Shown piece by piece: positions 43,025 to 53,279 of a stretch of 64,000 bases of DNA. The notes under the pieces are model-generated. The model saw nothing but the letters and a program-made list of their open reading frames with translations. It did no database searches and was not told the origin of the DNA. The DNA is taken from NCBI RefSeq assembly GCF_001730305.1, contig NZ_MIJY01000001.1, forward strand, positions 496,001-560,000, written 5' to 3'. A program made the position numbers and the translations under genes. The DNA is from Enterococcus termitis. GTDB taxonomy: Bacteria; Bacillota; Bacilli; Lactobacillales; Enterococcaceae. Positions within the stretch are counted from its first letter, which is position 1. The number at the start of each line of letters is the position of its first letter.

Positions 43025-45538
43025 ATGGGGAAAAAGAGAATTTATGAATTAGCAAAAGAAATCAATCAATCAAGCAAAGATGTTGTAGAAAAAGCACATG
43101 CCTTAGGTATGGATGTGAAAAATCACATGGGTGCAATTTCTTCTGATGATGAATCAAAACTTCGTCAAGCTTTCGGAGGAAACAAACCAGCGCAGCCGCA
43201 ACAAAAACCAGCAGCAAAACCACAGCCGACACAAAACGGTCAAGCAAAACCAGCAAATCCAAAACCAGCTAACCAAAATGGCAATAGACCAAACCAACAA
43301 CAGAACCAAGGGCAACAAAATCGTAATAACCAAAATCGAAATACACAAGGAAGCAGCCAAAATATGACTCAAAATCGTCCGCAGCAAAATAATCAAAACC
43401 GTCCAGCACAATCAGGACAACAGAATAATCAAAATCGTCCGGCACAATCAGGACAACAAAATAATCAAAATCGTCCAGCACAATCAGGACAGCAAAATAA
43501 CCAAAACCGTAACAATAATCAACAACGTAATGCATCTAGCAATACGCAAAGTACCAATCAAAATCGTCCAAACCAAGGACAAAGCAACAACCAAGGAAAC
43601 CAAAATCGTAACAACACTAATAATAATGCTAACCGCAACAATAGCTTTGGTGGTGGCGGACAAAACCGTAACCGCAATGGCTACAACAATCAAAACCGCA
43701 ACAGATTTAACAAAAAAGGTAAAAAAGGCAAATACCAAGAATCAACAAAACCAGCAGTACCAGCACGTAAATTCCGTGAATTACCTGATGTCTTAGAATA
43801 CACAGAAGGAATGAACGTAGCTGATATCGCGAAGAAAATTCACCGTGAACCAGCTGAAATCATCAAAAAACTCTTTATGATGGGGGTTATGGTCAATCAA
43901 AACCAATCATTAGATAAAGAAACAATCGAGCTTTTAGCCGTTGATTACGGTATGGAACCACAAGAAAAAGTTCAGGTCGATGTAGCAGACATCGATAAGT
44001 TCTTTGAACCAGAAGCATTGGTTGAAGAAAATCTTGTGACTCGTCCACCCGTTGTAACGATCATGGGACACGTCGATCACGGGAAAACAACCTTACTTGA
44101 TACATTGCGTAATTCTCGAGTGACTTCTGGAGAAGCAGGCGGTATCACACAACATATCGGTGCTTATCAAATCGATATTGATGGTAAACCAATTACATTC
44201 TTAGATACACCAGGACATGCGGCTTTTACAAGTATGCGTGCTCGTGGAGCTGGTATCACAGATATCACGATTCTAGTTGTTGCAGCTGATGATGGTGTTA
44301 TGCCGCAAACGATTGAAGCGATCAATCATGCAAAAGCCGCAGAAGTGCCAATTATTGTTGCTGTCAACAAAGTCGATAAACCAGGGGCAAATCCTGACCA
44401 TGTCAAACAAGAACTAAGTGAGCATGGCTTGATTCCGGAAGAATGGGGCGGAGATACGATCTTTGTTAACATTTCTGCCAAATTCAATCAAAACATCGAC
44501 GAATTACTAGAAAATATTCTATTGATCGCTGAAGTGGAAGACTTGAAAGCTGATCCAAGCCAACGCGCAATCGGTACGGTTATTGAAGCACGTTTGGATA
44601 AAGGGAAAGGGCCTGTTTCTACGTTACTTGTTCAACAAGGAACCTTGAAAGTCGGTGATCCAATCGTTGTCGGGAATACGTTTGGACGTGTTCGTGTCAT
44701 GACAAATGATATTGGTCGACGTGACAAAGCAGTAGGACCAGCAACACCTGTTGAAATCACTGGATTGAATGATGTGCCTCAAGCTGGCGATCGTTTTGTT
44801 GTTTTTGAAGATGAGAAAACAGCTCGTCAAGCCGGAGAAGAACGTGGCAAACGTGCCGTACTTGAACAACGTTCAGCAAATAATCGAGTAACATTAGACA
44901 ACTTATTCGAAAGCCTAAAAGAAGGCGAATTGAAAGATGTCAATGTAATCATTAAAGCAGATGTACAAGGAACTGCCGAAGCGTTAGCCGCAAGCTTGCA
45001 AAAAATCGATGTTGAAGGTGTTCGAGTTAAGATCGTCCATTCAGCAGTTGGTGCAATCAATGAAAGTGATGTGACCCTTGCAGCTGCAAGTAACGCAATT
45101 ATCATTGGTTTTAATGTTCGCCCAACACCGCAAGCAAAACAACAATCAGAGCAAGAAGAAGTAGATATTCGTTTACACCGTATCATCTACAAAGCAATCG
45201 AAGAAATCGAAACGGCAATGAAAGGAATGCTTGATCCAGAGTTTGAAGAAAAAATCACTGGTCAAATGGCTGTCCGTGAATTGTATAAAGTTTCTAAAGT
45301 TGGAACGATTGCCGGTTGTTACGTAACCGAAGGCTTTATCCGTCGTGATAGTGGTGTTCGTGTCATTCGTGACGGCATCGTGATCTTCGAAGGCAAACTT
45401 TCTAGTTTGAAACGATTCAAAGATGATGCAAAAGAAGTTAAACTTGGCTTTGAGTGTGGTGCGATGATCGAAAACTTCAACGATCTTAAAGTAGACGATG
45501 TAATCGAAGGCTTCATTATGGAAGAAGTAAAAAAATAG
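43025..45538 (+). CDS. infB: Translation initiation factor IF-2
   Basis: An 837-residue GTPase. It starts with the IF-2 N1 motif ([26 protein letters not shown]), then about 180 residues of low-complexity Gln/Asn-rich sequence, then the IF2_N domain (about 255-310). The G domain from about 340 has [22 protein letters not shown] and NKVDKP, followed by domains II-IV. The linker contains three full 36-base tandem repeats (43388-43495) encoding [12 protein letters not shown] units. It delivers fMet-tRNA to the ribosome. Confidence 0.97.
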   Translation: MGKKRIYELAKEINQSSKDVVEKAHALGMDVKNHMGAISSDDESKLRQAFGGNKPAQPQQKPAAKPQPTQNGQAKPANPKPANQNGNRPNQQQNQGQQNRNNQNRNTQGSSQNMTQNRPQQNNQNRPAQSGQQNNQNRPAQSGQQNNQNRPAQSGQQNNQNRNNNQQRNASSNTQSTNQNRPNQGQSNNQGNQNRNNTNNNANRNNSFGGGGQNRNRNGYNNQNRNRFNKKGKKGKYQESTKPAVPARKFRELPDVLEYTEGMNVADIAKKIHREPAEIIKKLFMMGVMVNQNQSLDKETIELLAVDYGMEPQEKVQVDVADIDKFFEPEALVEENLVTRPPVVTIMGHVDHGKTTLLDTLRNSRVTSGEAGGITQHIGAYQIDIDGKPITFLDTPGHAAFTSMRARGAGITDITILVVAADDGVMPQTIEAINHAKAAEVPIIVAVNKVDKPGANPDHVKQELSEHGLIPEEWGGDTIFVNISAKFNQNIDELLENILLIAEVEDLKADPSQRAIGTVIEARLDKGKGPVSTLLVQQGTLKVGDPIVVGNTFGRVRVMTNDIGRRDKAVGPATPVEITGLNDVPQAGDRFVVFEDEKTARQAGEERGKRAVLEQRSANNRVTLDNLFESLKEGELKDVNVIIKADVQGTAEALAASLQKIDVEGVRVKIVHSAVGAINESDVTLAAASNAIIIGFNVRPTPQAKQQSEQEEVDIRLHRIIYKAIEEIETAMKGMLDPEFEEKITGQMAVRELYKVSKVGTIAGCYVTEGFIRRDSGVRVIRDGIVIFEGKLSSLKRFKDDAKEVKLGFECGAMIENFNDLKVDDVIEGFIMEEVKK
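43388..43495 (+). repeat. 36-bp tandem repeat within infB linker
   Basis: Three consecutive in-frame 36-base units, each AATAATCAAAAYCGTCCRGC followed by a CAATCAGGACARCAR-type end. Differences are only at third positions. They add a 12-residue repeat to the disordered IF-2 linker. Confidence 0.85.
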
Positions 45539-45571
45539 ACATAAATGCACTAAGAAAGAAGGAGAAACAGT

Positions 45572-45922
45572 ATGGCAAACTATCGTGACCGTCGAGTAGG
45601 TCAAGAAATCATGCGAGAAGTCAATGATATCTTGAGAAAACGCGTAAGAGATCCTCGTGTGCAGGATATTACGATCACAGATGTTCGTGTAACCGGTGAT
45701 TTGCAGCAAGCAACGATTTATTATAGCTTGTTATCTGATTTAGCTTCTGACCAACAAAAAGCGCAACAAGGATTAGATAAAGCAAAAGGATTGATTCGTA
45801 AAGAATTAGGTCAGCGTTTAACACTTTATAAAACGCCTGAACTGATTTTTGAAAGAGACGAATCTGTTCAATACGGAAATCATATCGATGAATTGATTCG
45901 CAAATTGAATCAAGGCGAATAA
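45572..45922 (+). CDS. rbfA: 30S ribosome-binding factor RbfA
   Basis: A 116-residue KH-like protein needed for late 16S maturation and cold adaptation. [52 protein letters not shown] and [38 protein letters not shown] cover the whole fold. It is the last gene of the nusA-infB operon and is followed by a terminator. Confidence 0.95.
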   Translation: MANYRDRRVGQEIMREVNDILRKRVRDPRVQDITITDVRVTGDLQQATIYYSLLSDLASDQQKAQQGLDKAKGLIRKELGQRLTLYKTPELIFERDESVQYGNHIDELIRKLNQGE

Positions 45923-45965
45923 TCAAACACAAAAACACTCTTTTGAATGAGAAGAGGACGAAAAT

Positions 45966-46008
45966 ATGCAGCCAGTAGTTATTGACCAATAGCTACTGAG
46001 CTGCATTT
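45966..46008 (+). terminator. Intrinsic terminator
   Basis: TGCAGC and CAGTAGTTATTG pair with AATAGCTACTG and GCTGCA. A T-rich stretch follows rbfA. Confidence 0.8.
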
Positions 46009-46067
46009 TATAATGATAAAAAAGAACTTTTCCTATTAGCGCTTATTTGATTTTTAAGTAGAATTGA

Positions 46068-46156
46068 GATAGAAGTGTTTGCTTCTGCTTCCACTGTTTA
46101 TTCGGATTCTAGATGACTGGAGTGTAACTCATGGAGTTATATTCCAGTCATTTTTT
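46068..46156 (-). repeat. Dispersed intergenic structured repeat, copy D; rest of 45923-46356 gap
   Basis: On the minus strand this reads CTGGAATATAACTCCATGAG, closes with ACTCCAG, and continues ATCCGAATAAACAGTGGAAG, closely matching copy C. On the plus strand the GACTGGA/TCCAGTC hairpin is followed by seven Ts. Past it, 46160-46356 is AT-rich upstream sequence of the next gene, with TGTAAT (46251) and TGTAAC (46272) half-sites that weakly resemble WalR boxes. Confidence 0.65.
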
Positions 46157-46356
46157 TAGTTTGCAAGAAGCAACGATTGTCTGTTTTTTTATAAATGTTC
46201 CTAAGTGTCATTTTAAAGTGATCAACTATTTTATGACAAACATATTTCATTGTAATCAGATTGAAAGTAACTGTAACATTTTTATCGATCAAGAAAAGCA
46301 GAAGTATGTTATTATTTGATAACATACGATATAGTTGAGAACTTGGAGGGGTAGTA

Positions 46357-47619
46357 GTGAAGAAAAAAAGTCTATCATTATTGATCGTTAGTTTATTAAC
46401 AGTTACTGGTACATTGACACCGATTCAGGCAATGGCTGAGACAACTGATAAAAAAATAGAACAACAAGATAAAGAAATTTCCGCATTGAAAGAAAAGCAA
46501 CAAGGAGTAAGTGCGCAAATTACAACGCTAGAGGAAGAAATAGCATCGATCTACGATAAAGGAATTGAGTTGAATAGACAAAAAACAACATTGACTCAAG
46601 AATCCAAACAACTAAAAAAAGATATTGCTGCTTTAGACGTGCGAATCAATAAGCGTACAGAAGCAATCCAAAATCAAGGTAGAAATGTTCAAGTAAATGG
46701 TCAAGGAACACAGATCCTTGATATGATTTTGAACTCAGAATCAATTTCGGATGCAGTAGGTCGTGTTCAAGCGATTTCTTCGATTTTATCAGCGAATAAC
46801 AATTTAGTGAAACAACAAAAAGAAGATAAAAAACTTGTTGAAACGAAAAAAGCTGAAGTTCAAACAAACTTAGCGGCTGTGGAAGAAGCAACAAAACAGT
46901 TAGAAACAGAAAAAGAATCACTTGTTGCTAAGCAGGCAGATTTAAATGTACTGAAAGCAGAAGTTGATTCAGAAACAGCAGGCGCTGAAAGCTCTAAGAA
47001 TGAGTTATTGAAACAACAACAACAAACCTTGAAAGATCAACTGGCAAAAGAAGCAAAACAAAAAGAAGAAAAGAAAGTTGCCTCTTCTAGCACGGAAGAA
47101 AAAAATACGACTCCAACAGAAACAACAACTGAGACAGCAACAGCACCGGCTGCTTCAGATGTGCCTAAGGAGTCAGAATCCAGCAGTTCTGAACAGCCCA
47201 ATAGCGGCAATGCTTCAACAGATCCAGGGAACACAGGTACTGGTTCATCAGAAACACCAACAGATCCAACACCAACACCACCATCAACTTCTGCTGATGC
47301 AACGTTCCAAGCATTGAATGCATTACGGACAGCTAATGGCTTAAATCCTGTCAGCTGGGATGCAGGATTGGCGGCAGCTGCTAGTGGTCGAGCTGCGATG
47401 ATGCAGGATTATCAAATTCCTTCTGACCATTGGAATCGTGGAGACGAAGTGATTGCCTTTATGTTTGCGCCAGGTAACTCTGTGATCATGGCTTGGTATA
47501 ATGAAACGAACATGGTTTCTCCATCTGGAACAGGACATCGAGATTGGGAAATGAATCCAAGTATGACACGTGTTGGATTTGGATATGCAGGAGATGTTAT
47601 CGTAGGTCATTCAGCATAA
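46357..47619 (+). CDS. Secreted coiled-coil protein with C-terminal CAP domain (SagA/PcsB-like N-terminus)
   Basis: A 420-residue protein with a Sec signal peptide (LLIVSLLTVTGTLTPIQAMAE, cleavage near residue 27), then a long PcsB/SagA-type coiled coil (about 30-225), a Ser/Thr/Pro/Glu-rich linker (about 235-310) and a short CAP/SCP domain (ALNALRTANGLNPVSWDAGLAAAASGRA to VGFGYAGDVIVGHSA). The family relatives SagA and PcsB end in hydrolase domains, but here CAP replaces them. The GTG start at 46357 follows GGAGGGG. Such genes are often WalRK targets (inference). Confidence 0.88.
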   Translation: MKKKSLSLLIVSLLTVTGTLTPIQAMAETTDKKIEQQDKEISALKEKQQGVSAQITTLEEEIASIYDKGIELNRQKTTLTQESKQLKKDIAALDVRINKRTEAIQNQGRNVQVNGQGTQILDMILNSESISDAVGRVQAISSILSANNNLVKQQKEDKKLVETKKAEVQTNLAAVEEATKQLETEKESLVAKQADLNVLKAEVDSETAGAESSKNELLKQQQQTLKDQLAKEAKQKEEKKVASSSTEEKNTTPTETTTETATAPAASDVPKESESSSSEQPNSGNASTDPGNTGTGSSETPTDPTPTPPSTSADATFQALNALRTANGLNPVSWDAGLAAAASGRAAMMQDYQIPSDHWNRGDEVIAFMFAPGNSVIMAWYNETNMVSPSGTGHRDWEMNPSMTRVGFGYAGDVIVGHSA

Positions 47620-47708
47620 AACTTTAAAAATAGTAAATAGAAAAGAAATCACTCTACATTGTCTGGGCTATGTTGTATGCTCAGGCAATTTAGAGGAAAT
47701 GAAAAAGG

Positions 47709-47763
47709 AATTGGCGGACGAAAGCTAGTACTAAAACAGCTTTCGTCCAGCCAATTTTTTAGT
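47709..47763 (+). terminator. Intrinsic terminator
   Basis: AATTGGCGGACGAAAGCT pairs with AGCTTTCGTCCAGCCAATT and a T run follows. A weaker hairpin, ATTGTCTGGGC with GCTCAGGCAAT, lies at 47658-47689. Confidence 0.88.
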
Positions 47764-47898
47764 GTATTGAAATGAATGAGTGCTAGTGAATAGGCCAAAA
47801 GCATTCAAATGTTCAGTTGATTTTGAAAGAATGAATTTTCATTGCCTTCTATGTTATAATGGTCAAGTTAGTAAATGTAGTGATGGAGGTCTAAATAG

Positions 47899-48819
47899 AT
47901 GGATGGTATTTTGCCTTTATGGAAAGAACGCGGAATGACAAGTCATGATTGTGTTTTTAAATTAAGGAAAATTTTACATACAAAGAAAATTGGACATGGC
48001 GGAACCTTGGACCCTGATGTTTCAGGTGTATTGCCGATATGCATTGGCAAAGGAACCAAAGTCATTGAATATATGGTCGATTCTGGGAAAACCTATGAAG
48101 GAGAAATCACTCTAGGCTTTTCAACGACCACAGAAGATGTCAGCGGAGATATTGTTGAAAAGCAGAAACTAGAGACGCCGTTTTCAAATGAAGAAATAGA
48201 TGCAGCGATGCAGCAGATGACTGGCGAAATTACGCAAATCCCGCCGATGTTTTCAGCAGTAAAAGTCAACGGTAAACGTTTGTATGAATATGCCAGAAAT
48301 GGTGAAGAGGTAGAACGTCCGAAAAGAACAGCGCAAATTTATTCATTTGAACGGACAAACGAGCCGACTTTTGATAAGGAAGAAGGCACACAAAGCTGGC
48401 GTTTCAAGGTAGTTTGCGGCAAAGGAACATATGTCCGAACGCTCTCGGTCGATACAGGGGCTATTTTAGGAATGCCTGCTCATATGTCTGATCTGACTCG
48501 GACAGCTAGCGGTGGATTGACTGCTGATCAGTGCCTGACTTTAGAACAAGTTGCACAAAAAATGGAACAAGAAATGATCGAGGAAATACTATTACCGATC
48601 GAGACGGCTATTCAGCAATTTCAGCGGATCGATCTGTCAGATGCTCTTTATCAAAAAGTGAAAAACGGAGTCCGTTTGACACCTGTGGAACTTGATTTGA
48701 ACCAAATGCCGGATGATTTAGTAGCGTTATTTTATCATGATCAGGTTGTCAGTTTATATATGGCTCATCCGACCAAAGAGAATGTTTTAAAGCCTAGTAA
48801 AGTCTTACGAAATAATTAA
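47899..48819 (+). CDS. truB: tRNA pseudouridine(55) synthase
   Basis: A 306-residue enzyme that makes pseudouridine 55 in the T-loop of tRNAs. GILPLWKERGMTSHDCVFKLRKIL, the catalytic-Asp motif GHGGTLDPDVSGVLPICIGKGTK, and QIPPMFSAVKVNGKRLYEYARNGEEVERPKR are all intact, with the C-terminal domain after residue 240. It is followed 17 bases later by ribF, a common Firmicutes pair. Confidence 0.95.
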   Translation: MDGILPLWKERGMTSHDCVFKLRKILHTKKIGHGGTLDPDVSGVLPICIGKGTKVIEYMVDSGKTYEGEITLGFSTTTEDVSGDIVEKQKLETPFSNEEIDAAMQQMTGEITQIPPMFSAVKVNGKRLYEYARNGEEVERPKRTAQIYSFERTNEPTFDKEEGTQSWRFKVVCGKGTYVRTLSVDTGAILGMPAHMSDLTRTASGGLTADQCLTLEQVAQKMEQEMIEEILLPIETAIQQFQRIDLSDALYQKVKNGVRLTPVELDLNQMPDDLVALFYHDQVVSLYMAHPTKENVLKPSKVLRNN

Positions 48820-48836
48820 TAGAAAGAAGTTTTAAT

Positions 48837-49784
48837 ATGCACATTATTCCAATCCGACATCCCTATCAGGCAACACAAATTCCAGCAGACGATGTGGTGA
48901 TGGTTTTAGGTTTTTTTGACGGTGTTCATCGCGGACACCAAAAAGTAATTGAAACAGGTAAGAAGTATGCAGAAGAACACAACTTGAAGCTAGCAGTAAT
49001 GACATTTAATCAACATCCTTCGATCGTGTTTCAAAAGGTTTTACCAGAGAATATGAAATATTTAAGCAGCTTAGAACAAAAAGAACGTTTGATGGAAAGT
49101 CTTGGTGTCGATTATTTATACGTAATAGAGTTCACTTCGGCATTTGCCCATTTGGCTCCGCAAGATTTTGTTGATCAATATATTGTAGGACTTCATGCGA
49201 AAGCAGCGGTTTCTGGATTTGATTATACCTATGGACCAAAAGATATTGCTGATGTTGCTCATTTACCAGGCTATGCTAAAGAGCGATTTAAAGTAATTAC
49301 CGTTAGTAAAGAAGAATTGGCTGGGGCAAAAATTAGTTCAACACGCATCCGTTCATTGATGGATCAAGGTCGAATGGAAGACGTTTCTGCTTTATTGGGC
49401 TATGTCTATGAAACGGATGGAACGGTTGTGCATGGTGATGCCAGAGGTCGTCTACTAGGTTTCCCCACAGCAAATATCAAAGTAAAAAGTACGGTTCGAT
49501 TGCCGAGAATCGGTGTGTATGCAGTAAAAATCAAAATCGGTCAACAATGGTATATCGGGATGGGCTCGATCGGACACAATGACACATTTGGTGATGGTCG
49601 AGAATTAACAGTAGAAGTCTATATTTTAGATTTCCATCAGGATGTTTATGGTGAACAAGTGACTGTGCGCTGGAATCATTATCTAAGAGATCAGGTTAAG
49701 TTTGATGGTGCAGAAAGTTTGATTACACAGTTAAAACAAGATGAACAAGATACTGCAGACTATTTTTTTGACAATGATCATTGA
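48837..49784 (+). CDS. ribF: Bifunctional riboflavin kinase/FAD synthetase
   Basis: A 315-residue protein. The N-terminal FMN adenylyltransferase domain (about 15-180) carries LGFFDGVHRGHQKVI and the ISSTRIR motif. The C-terminal riboflavin kinase domain (about 185-305) carries GDARGRLLGFPTANIK and RIGVYAVKIKIG. It makes FMN and FAD from riboflavin. Confidence 0.95.
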   Translation: MHIIPIRHPYQATQIPADDVVMVLGFFDGVHRGHQKVIETGKKYAEEHNLKLAVMTFNQHPSIVFQKVLPENMKYLSSLEQKERLMESLGVDYLYVIEFTSAFAHLAPQDFVDQYIVGLHAKAAVSGFDYTYGPKDIADVAHLPGYAKERFKVITVSKEELAGAKISSTRIRSLMDQGRMEDVSALLGYVYETDGTVVHGDARGRLLGFPTANIKVKSTVRLPRIGVYAVKIKIGQQWYIGMGSIGHNDTFGDGRELTVEVYILDFHQDVYGEQVTVRWNHYLRDQVKFDGAESLITQLKQDEQDTADYFFDNDH

Positions 49785-49800
49785 GTCACTGTTTTTTCTA

Positions 49801-49850
49801 AAAAACTATCTAAGCAGCATACCATTTAGAGCTGTTTAGATGGTTTTCTT
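49801..49850 (+). terminator. Intrinsic terminator
   Basis: AAAACTATCTAAGCAGC pairs with GCTGTTTAGATGGTTTT after ribF (two G-T or A-C exceptions). Confidence 0.7.
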
Positions 49851-49977
49851 TGAATCAAGGCTTAAAAAAAAGACAAATAGCATAACATTTTTATAAAAGA
49901 CTAAGATTTTATAGACCGAACTGTCATAGAGAGCTATACTTTGAATAGACAGAATGAAATGGTGGAAGGAGATGTTT

Positions 49978-51831
49978 ATGTCAAACAATAAAAGCAAAAA
50001 GAAACAACCTACAAACGGACAAACGAAACAAAAGCAAACAAAAAAGGAACAACCAACAAATAATAAAAAAAACAAAGTCACTATGATCCTGGTGCTTGTA
50101 GCGATCATTTTGGGCGGAGCTTCTTTTTTGATTTGGTTTTACATAAATTTGGATTACCAGGATCATTCCAATCCATCTTATGAAGGGTATCAGCTTTCGC
50201 CGTCTCCGTTTGAGATCATTCCTGCTGAACGTTCACAAGAAGATCGTGTGTTGCCAGACGGAAGTCGCGTCAATCACACTTTTGCTGATTCAATGAGCGA
50301 CAGATTAGCTAAAAATAGTAACCTTCGATATCCGGCTCAACGACCAACTTTTCGCTTGATCAATCAAGATGATAAGCAAACCACTTATCGACTTATTGCT
50401 GATTTAGCAAGCGTCAATCATTTAAAAAAGGTGGATTTTACGGTTTTTGGCGAAGCAAATGGTGCTGACGATCTACATAGTTATCAAGGAATGTACCGAC
50501 CAGAAACCAATACATGGGAAGCAGAAGTGTTGATTAAAAATCATCAAGAAGTAGGCGATTATCAAGTGAGTATCCAGCTGACGCGGGAAAATGATACGAC
50601 AGAAACTGTTTATTTTGGCGGTTTTACGGTCGATCAACCAAGTATGAGTGCTGAAATAGATGGCGCTGAGGTCAGCAAAGGGCAATTTGATGTCAATATG
50701 TGGGTATCAAGTAAAGCAGATAAAGAAAAGTTAGTGACAACGGTCTGGTCAAAAGAAGATCAGAGCGACAAAAAAAGTTATGACGCTAAACGGCAAGAAG
50801 ATCATTCCTACACTGTTCATGTTGACTATGAGGATTTTGATTTTATAAATGGTGTGTATCATGTAAAAAATGAATTTATTGGAAAAAATGGTTTAAAAGC
50901 AGAAAGTGATCCAGGTACGATAGAAATCAATATGCGACGTCCAGTTCGTATTCGACTTATGCAAGAAACAGCTCTTTATCAAAATAGACAACTGTCAAAA
51001 ACAGTTAAGCAACTTTCTGTCAACAGTATGGCGTATGTTCGAGGCATTGTTTTTAATAGCGATAAGAAGATCTATAGAACGACAGAAGGATATATTGCAG
51101 CAGACAATGTTGAGGTCAGTGAGATGATGGATGATATTCGCTATGTGGCTCATCGGGGAAATCATAAAGTGGCACCGGAAAATTCACTTCCAGCCTTTCA
51201 ACAATCGAATAGTTGGGGCCTTGAAACAGATATTCGTTTAACAAAAGATAAAAAATGGGTGGTCATGCATGATCAAACAGTCGATCGAATGACTAATGGT
51301 AAAGGGAAAGTCAGTGACTTGACGCTTGCTCAAATCAATGCGCTGCGAATCGATCAAGGGGCAAATAAAGAGAGTTATTCTTCAGAGCAATTAGTCATAC
51401 CTACTTTAGAAGACTTTCTAGGAATCATGAGTACAAAACAAAGTATTCCATTTATAGAGATCAAAGCTTCAAAAGTCGACGGAGCTGATTATGACAATCT
51501 CGTCAACTTGATTAATTATTATGGAATGGCCAACACAGCTGTCGTTATTTCTTTTGACTACAATCATCTAGTCGAAATAAAAAAAAGACTTCCAGAAGTA
51601 CAAGTACAATTACTGGCAAATACACTAGATGAACGCATGATCGATCAAGTGAGTCGTTTGGGCGGGAATTCTGGTTTGGATATTAAATATGAAAGTGTAT
51701 CAAACCGAGCAGATTTGATCGCTTTAGCACAGAATAAAGGTCTATCTGTTAATCTGTGGGGCGTTCCTCAAAGTGAATTCAGAAAAATGGAAGCCTTGGG
51801 GATCAATAATCTAACAACAGATTACGATTGA
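49978..51831 (+). CDS. Membrane-anchored glycerophosphodiester phosphodiesterase (GDPD)
   Basis: A 617-residue protein. A Lys/Gln-rich cytoplasmic head precedes one membrane helix (MILVLVAIILGGASFLIWFYI, about 33-54). The extracellular part has two repeat domains of GBS Bsp-like type (about 110-310), an SH3-like segment (VRIRLMQETALYQNRQLSKT) and a C-terminal GDPD barrel (VAHRGNHKVAPENSLPAFQQS, ETDIRLTKDKKWVVMHDQTVDRMTNG). The HRG, PEN and HD residues for metal and catalysis are present. Likely substrates are glycerophosphodiesters or teichoic-acid-like polymers at the surface. Confidence 0.88.
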   Translation: MSNNKSKKKQPTNGQTKQKQTKKEQPTNNKKNKVTMILVLVAIILGGASFLIWFYINLDYQDHSNPSYEGYQLSPSPFEIIPAERSQEDRVLPDGSRVNHTFADSMSDRLAKNSNLRYPAQRPTFRLINQDDKQTTYRLIADLASVNHLKKVDFTVFGEANGADDLHSYQGMYRPETNTWEAEVLIKNHQEVGDYQVSIQLTRENDTTETVYFGGFTVDQPSMSAEIDGAEVSKGQFDVNMWVSSKADKEKLVTTVWSKEDQSDKKSYDAKRQEDHSYTVHVDYEDFDFINGVYHVKNEFIGKNGLKAESDPGTIEINMRRPVRIRLMQETALYQNRQLSKTVKQLSVNSMAYVRGIVFNSDKKIYRTTEGYIAADNVEVSEMMDDIRYVAHRGNHKVAPENSLPAFQQSNSWGLETDIRLTKDKKWVVMHDQTVDRMTNGKGKVSDLTLAQINALRIDQGANKESYSSEQLVIPTLEDFLGIMSTKQSIPFIEIKASKVDGADYDNLVNLINYYGMANTAVVISFDYNHLVEIKKRLPEVQVQLLANTLDERMIDQVSRLGGNSGLDIKYESVSNRADLIALAQNKGLSVNLWGVPQSEFRKMEALGINNLTTDYD

Positions 51832-51934
51832 TAAAACACTGCCTAATTCTATGTAAAACTATAGTAGGATAATTTTTGAAGAATAGTCGACCAGTAAAGC
51901 GATACAGATTTTGATTTTAAAGGAATGGATAAAA

Positions 51935-53104
51935 ATGATAGAAAATAAAATAGACAGTACAAACAAAATCTCAGCGTATATCCACATCCCGTTTTGCGAA
52001 CACATCTGTTATTATTGCGATTTTAATAAAGTTTTCTTAGAAGGACAGCCAGTAGATGAGTATATTCAAGCCTTGCTGAAAGAAATGCAGTTAACAAAGG
52101 AACGATTTCCCAGTAAAGAGATGGAAACCATCTATATTGGTGGAGGGACACCAACATCTTTATCGGCAGATCAACTTGCCGTGTTGTTGGAAGGGGTAAG
52201 AAAGATACTGCCCTTTGACCCCAAAAATGAATTTACAGTAGAAGCAAACCCTGGTGATCTTACACAAGAAAAGCTGCATGTAATGAAGGAATATGGTGTG
52301 AATCGTTTATCAATGGGCGTTCAAACATTTGATGATCAATTACTTAAAAAAATTGGTCGTAAGCATACAGCTGAGGATGTTTATCAAACAATGAAATTTT
52401 TAGAAAAGGAAAACTTTTCAAATGTGAGTATTGATTTGATCTATGCACTGCCGGGCCAAACACTGGAGGGCTTTCGAGATACATTGGCACGAGCGATTGA
52501 GCTTGACCTTCCACATTATTCACTGTATTCATTGATTCTAGAAAATAAAACGATGTTTATGAACTGGGTACGTCAAGGGCGGTTGCAACTACCGGATCAG
52601 GAAGTCGAGGCGCAGATGTTTGAAGAGACGATCACTGCGATGGAAAAAGGCGGTCGACATCAATATGAAGTCAGCAATTTTGCTTTAAAAGGGCAGGAGA
52701 GCCAGCATAACTTAGTTTACTGGAACAATGAACATTATTATGGATTTGGTGCAGGAGCCAGTGGTTATTTAGGGCATACACGCTATAGAAATCACGGACC
52801 GATCCAGCACTATTTAAAGCCATTGAGGAATGGAGAGTTACCAACAGTTGAAACCGAGATTTTAACAATGAATAATCAGATGGAAGAACAACTGTTTTTA
52901 GGTCTGCGTAAAAAAGATGGAGTGTCTAAACAACAGTTCAAAGAAAAGTTTGGTGTTGCTATAGAGCAAGTTTACGAACAAGTGATTCCTCAGCTGATTG
53001 AACGTGGACTATTGTTAGATAACGGACACTATCTTCAGCTAACTGAACAAGGGCTTTTTGTGGGAAACGATGTTTTTGAAGCCTTTTTACTCGATGAAAA
53101 GTAA
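51935..53104 (+). CDS. hemW: Radical SAM heme chaperone HemW
   Basis: A 389-residue radical SAM protein. The 4Fe-4S motif is CEHICYYCDF (CxxxCxxC without the extra Cys of HemN), followed by YIGGGTPTSL, NRLSMGVQTFDDQLLKKIGR and IDLIYALPGQTLEGF. The C-terminal HemN_C domain is present. HemW delivers heme rather than oxidising coproporphyrinogen, although it was long annotated as HemN. ATG at 51935 follows AAAGGA; a longer frame starts at 51911. Confidence 0.93.
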   Translation: MIENKIDSTNKISAYIHIPFCEHICYYCDFNKVFLEGQPVDEYIQALLKEMQLTKERFPSKEMETIYIGGGTPTSLSADQLAVLLEGVRKILPFDPKNEFTVEANPGDLTQEKLHVMKEYGVNRLSMGVQTFDDQLLKKIGRKHTAEDVYQTMKFLEKENFSNVSIDLIYALPGQTLEGFRDTLARAIELDLPHYSLYSLILENKTMFMNWVRQGRLQLPDQEVEAQMFEETITAMEKGGRHQYEVSNFALKGQESQHNLVYWNNEHYYGFGAGASGYLGHTRYRNHGPIQHYLKPLRNGELPTVETEILTMNNQMEEQLFLGLRKKDGVSKQQFKEKFGVAIEQVYEQVIPQLIERGLLLDNGHYLQLTEQGLFVGNDVFEAFLLDEK

Positions 53105-53116
53105 GACAATTACACT

Positions 53117-53163
53117 AAAAAAACGAGAACTTTTGGGATGAAACGATCCCAAAGGTTCTTTTT
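53117..53163 (+). terminator. Intrinsic terminator
   Basis: GAGAACTTTTGGGA pairs with TCCCAAAGGTTCTT and Ts follow hemW. Confidence 0.85.
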
Positions 53164-53235
53164 TCTACTATTATAAAAACGATAAAAGTGGAGAAAATGC
53201 ATAACAGGGCTAAAATACAGTATAAAAAATCGGGA

Positions 53236-53262
53236 TTAGCACTCTTGTCGATCGAGTGCTAA
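53236..53262. promoter_or_regulatory. CIRCE operator 1 (HrcA site)
   Basis: A perfect CIRCE: TTAGCACTC, nine bases, GAGTGCTAA. It lies upstream of the -35 box of the hrcA promoter. Confidence 0.95.
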
Positions 53263-53279
53263 AAAAGTGTGTTTTTCCC

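Noticed and set aside
43388-43520. Regular 36-base repeats that could be taken for a CRISPR array.
   Set aside because: They have no spacers, lie in frame inside infB and encode a low-complexity linker.
43154-43738. Several long minus-strand frames opposite the infB linker.
   Set aside because: They are shadows of a Gln/Asn-rich repeat and give hydrophobic low-complexity protein with no start signals.
46131-46319. A 62-codon plus-strand frame downstream of rbfA.
   Set aside because: It begins inside the dispersed repeat, has no ribosome site and is AT-rich upstream sequence.
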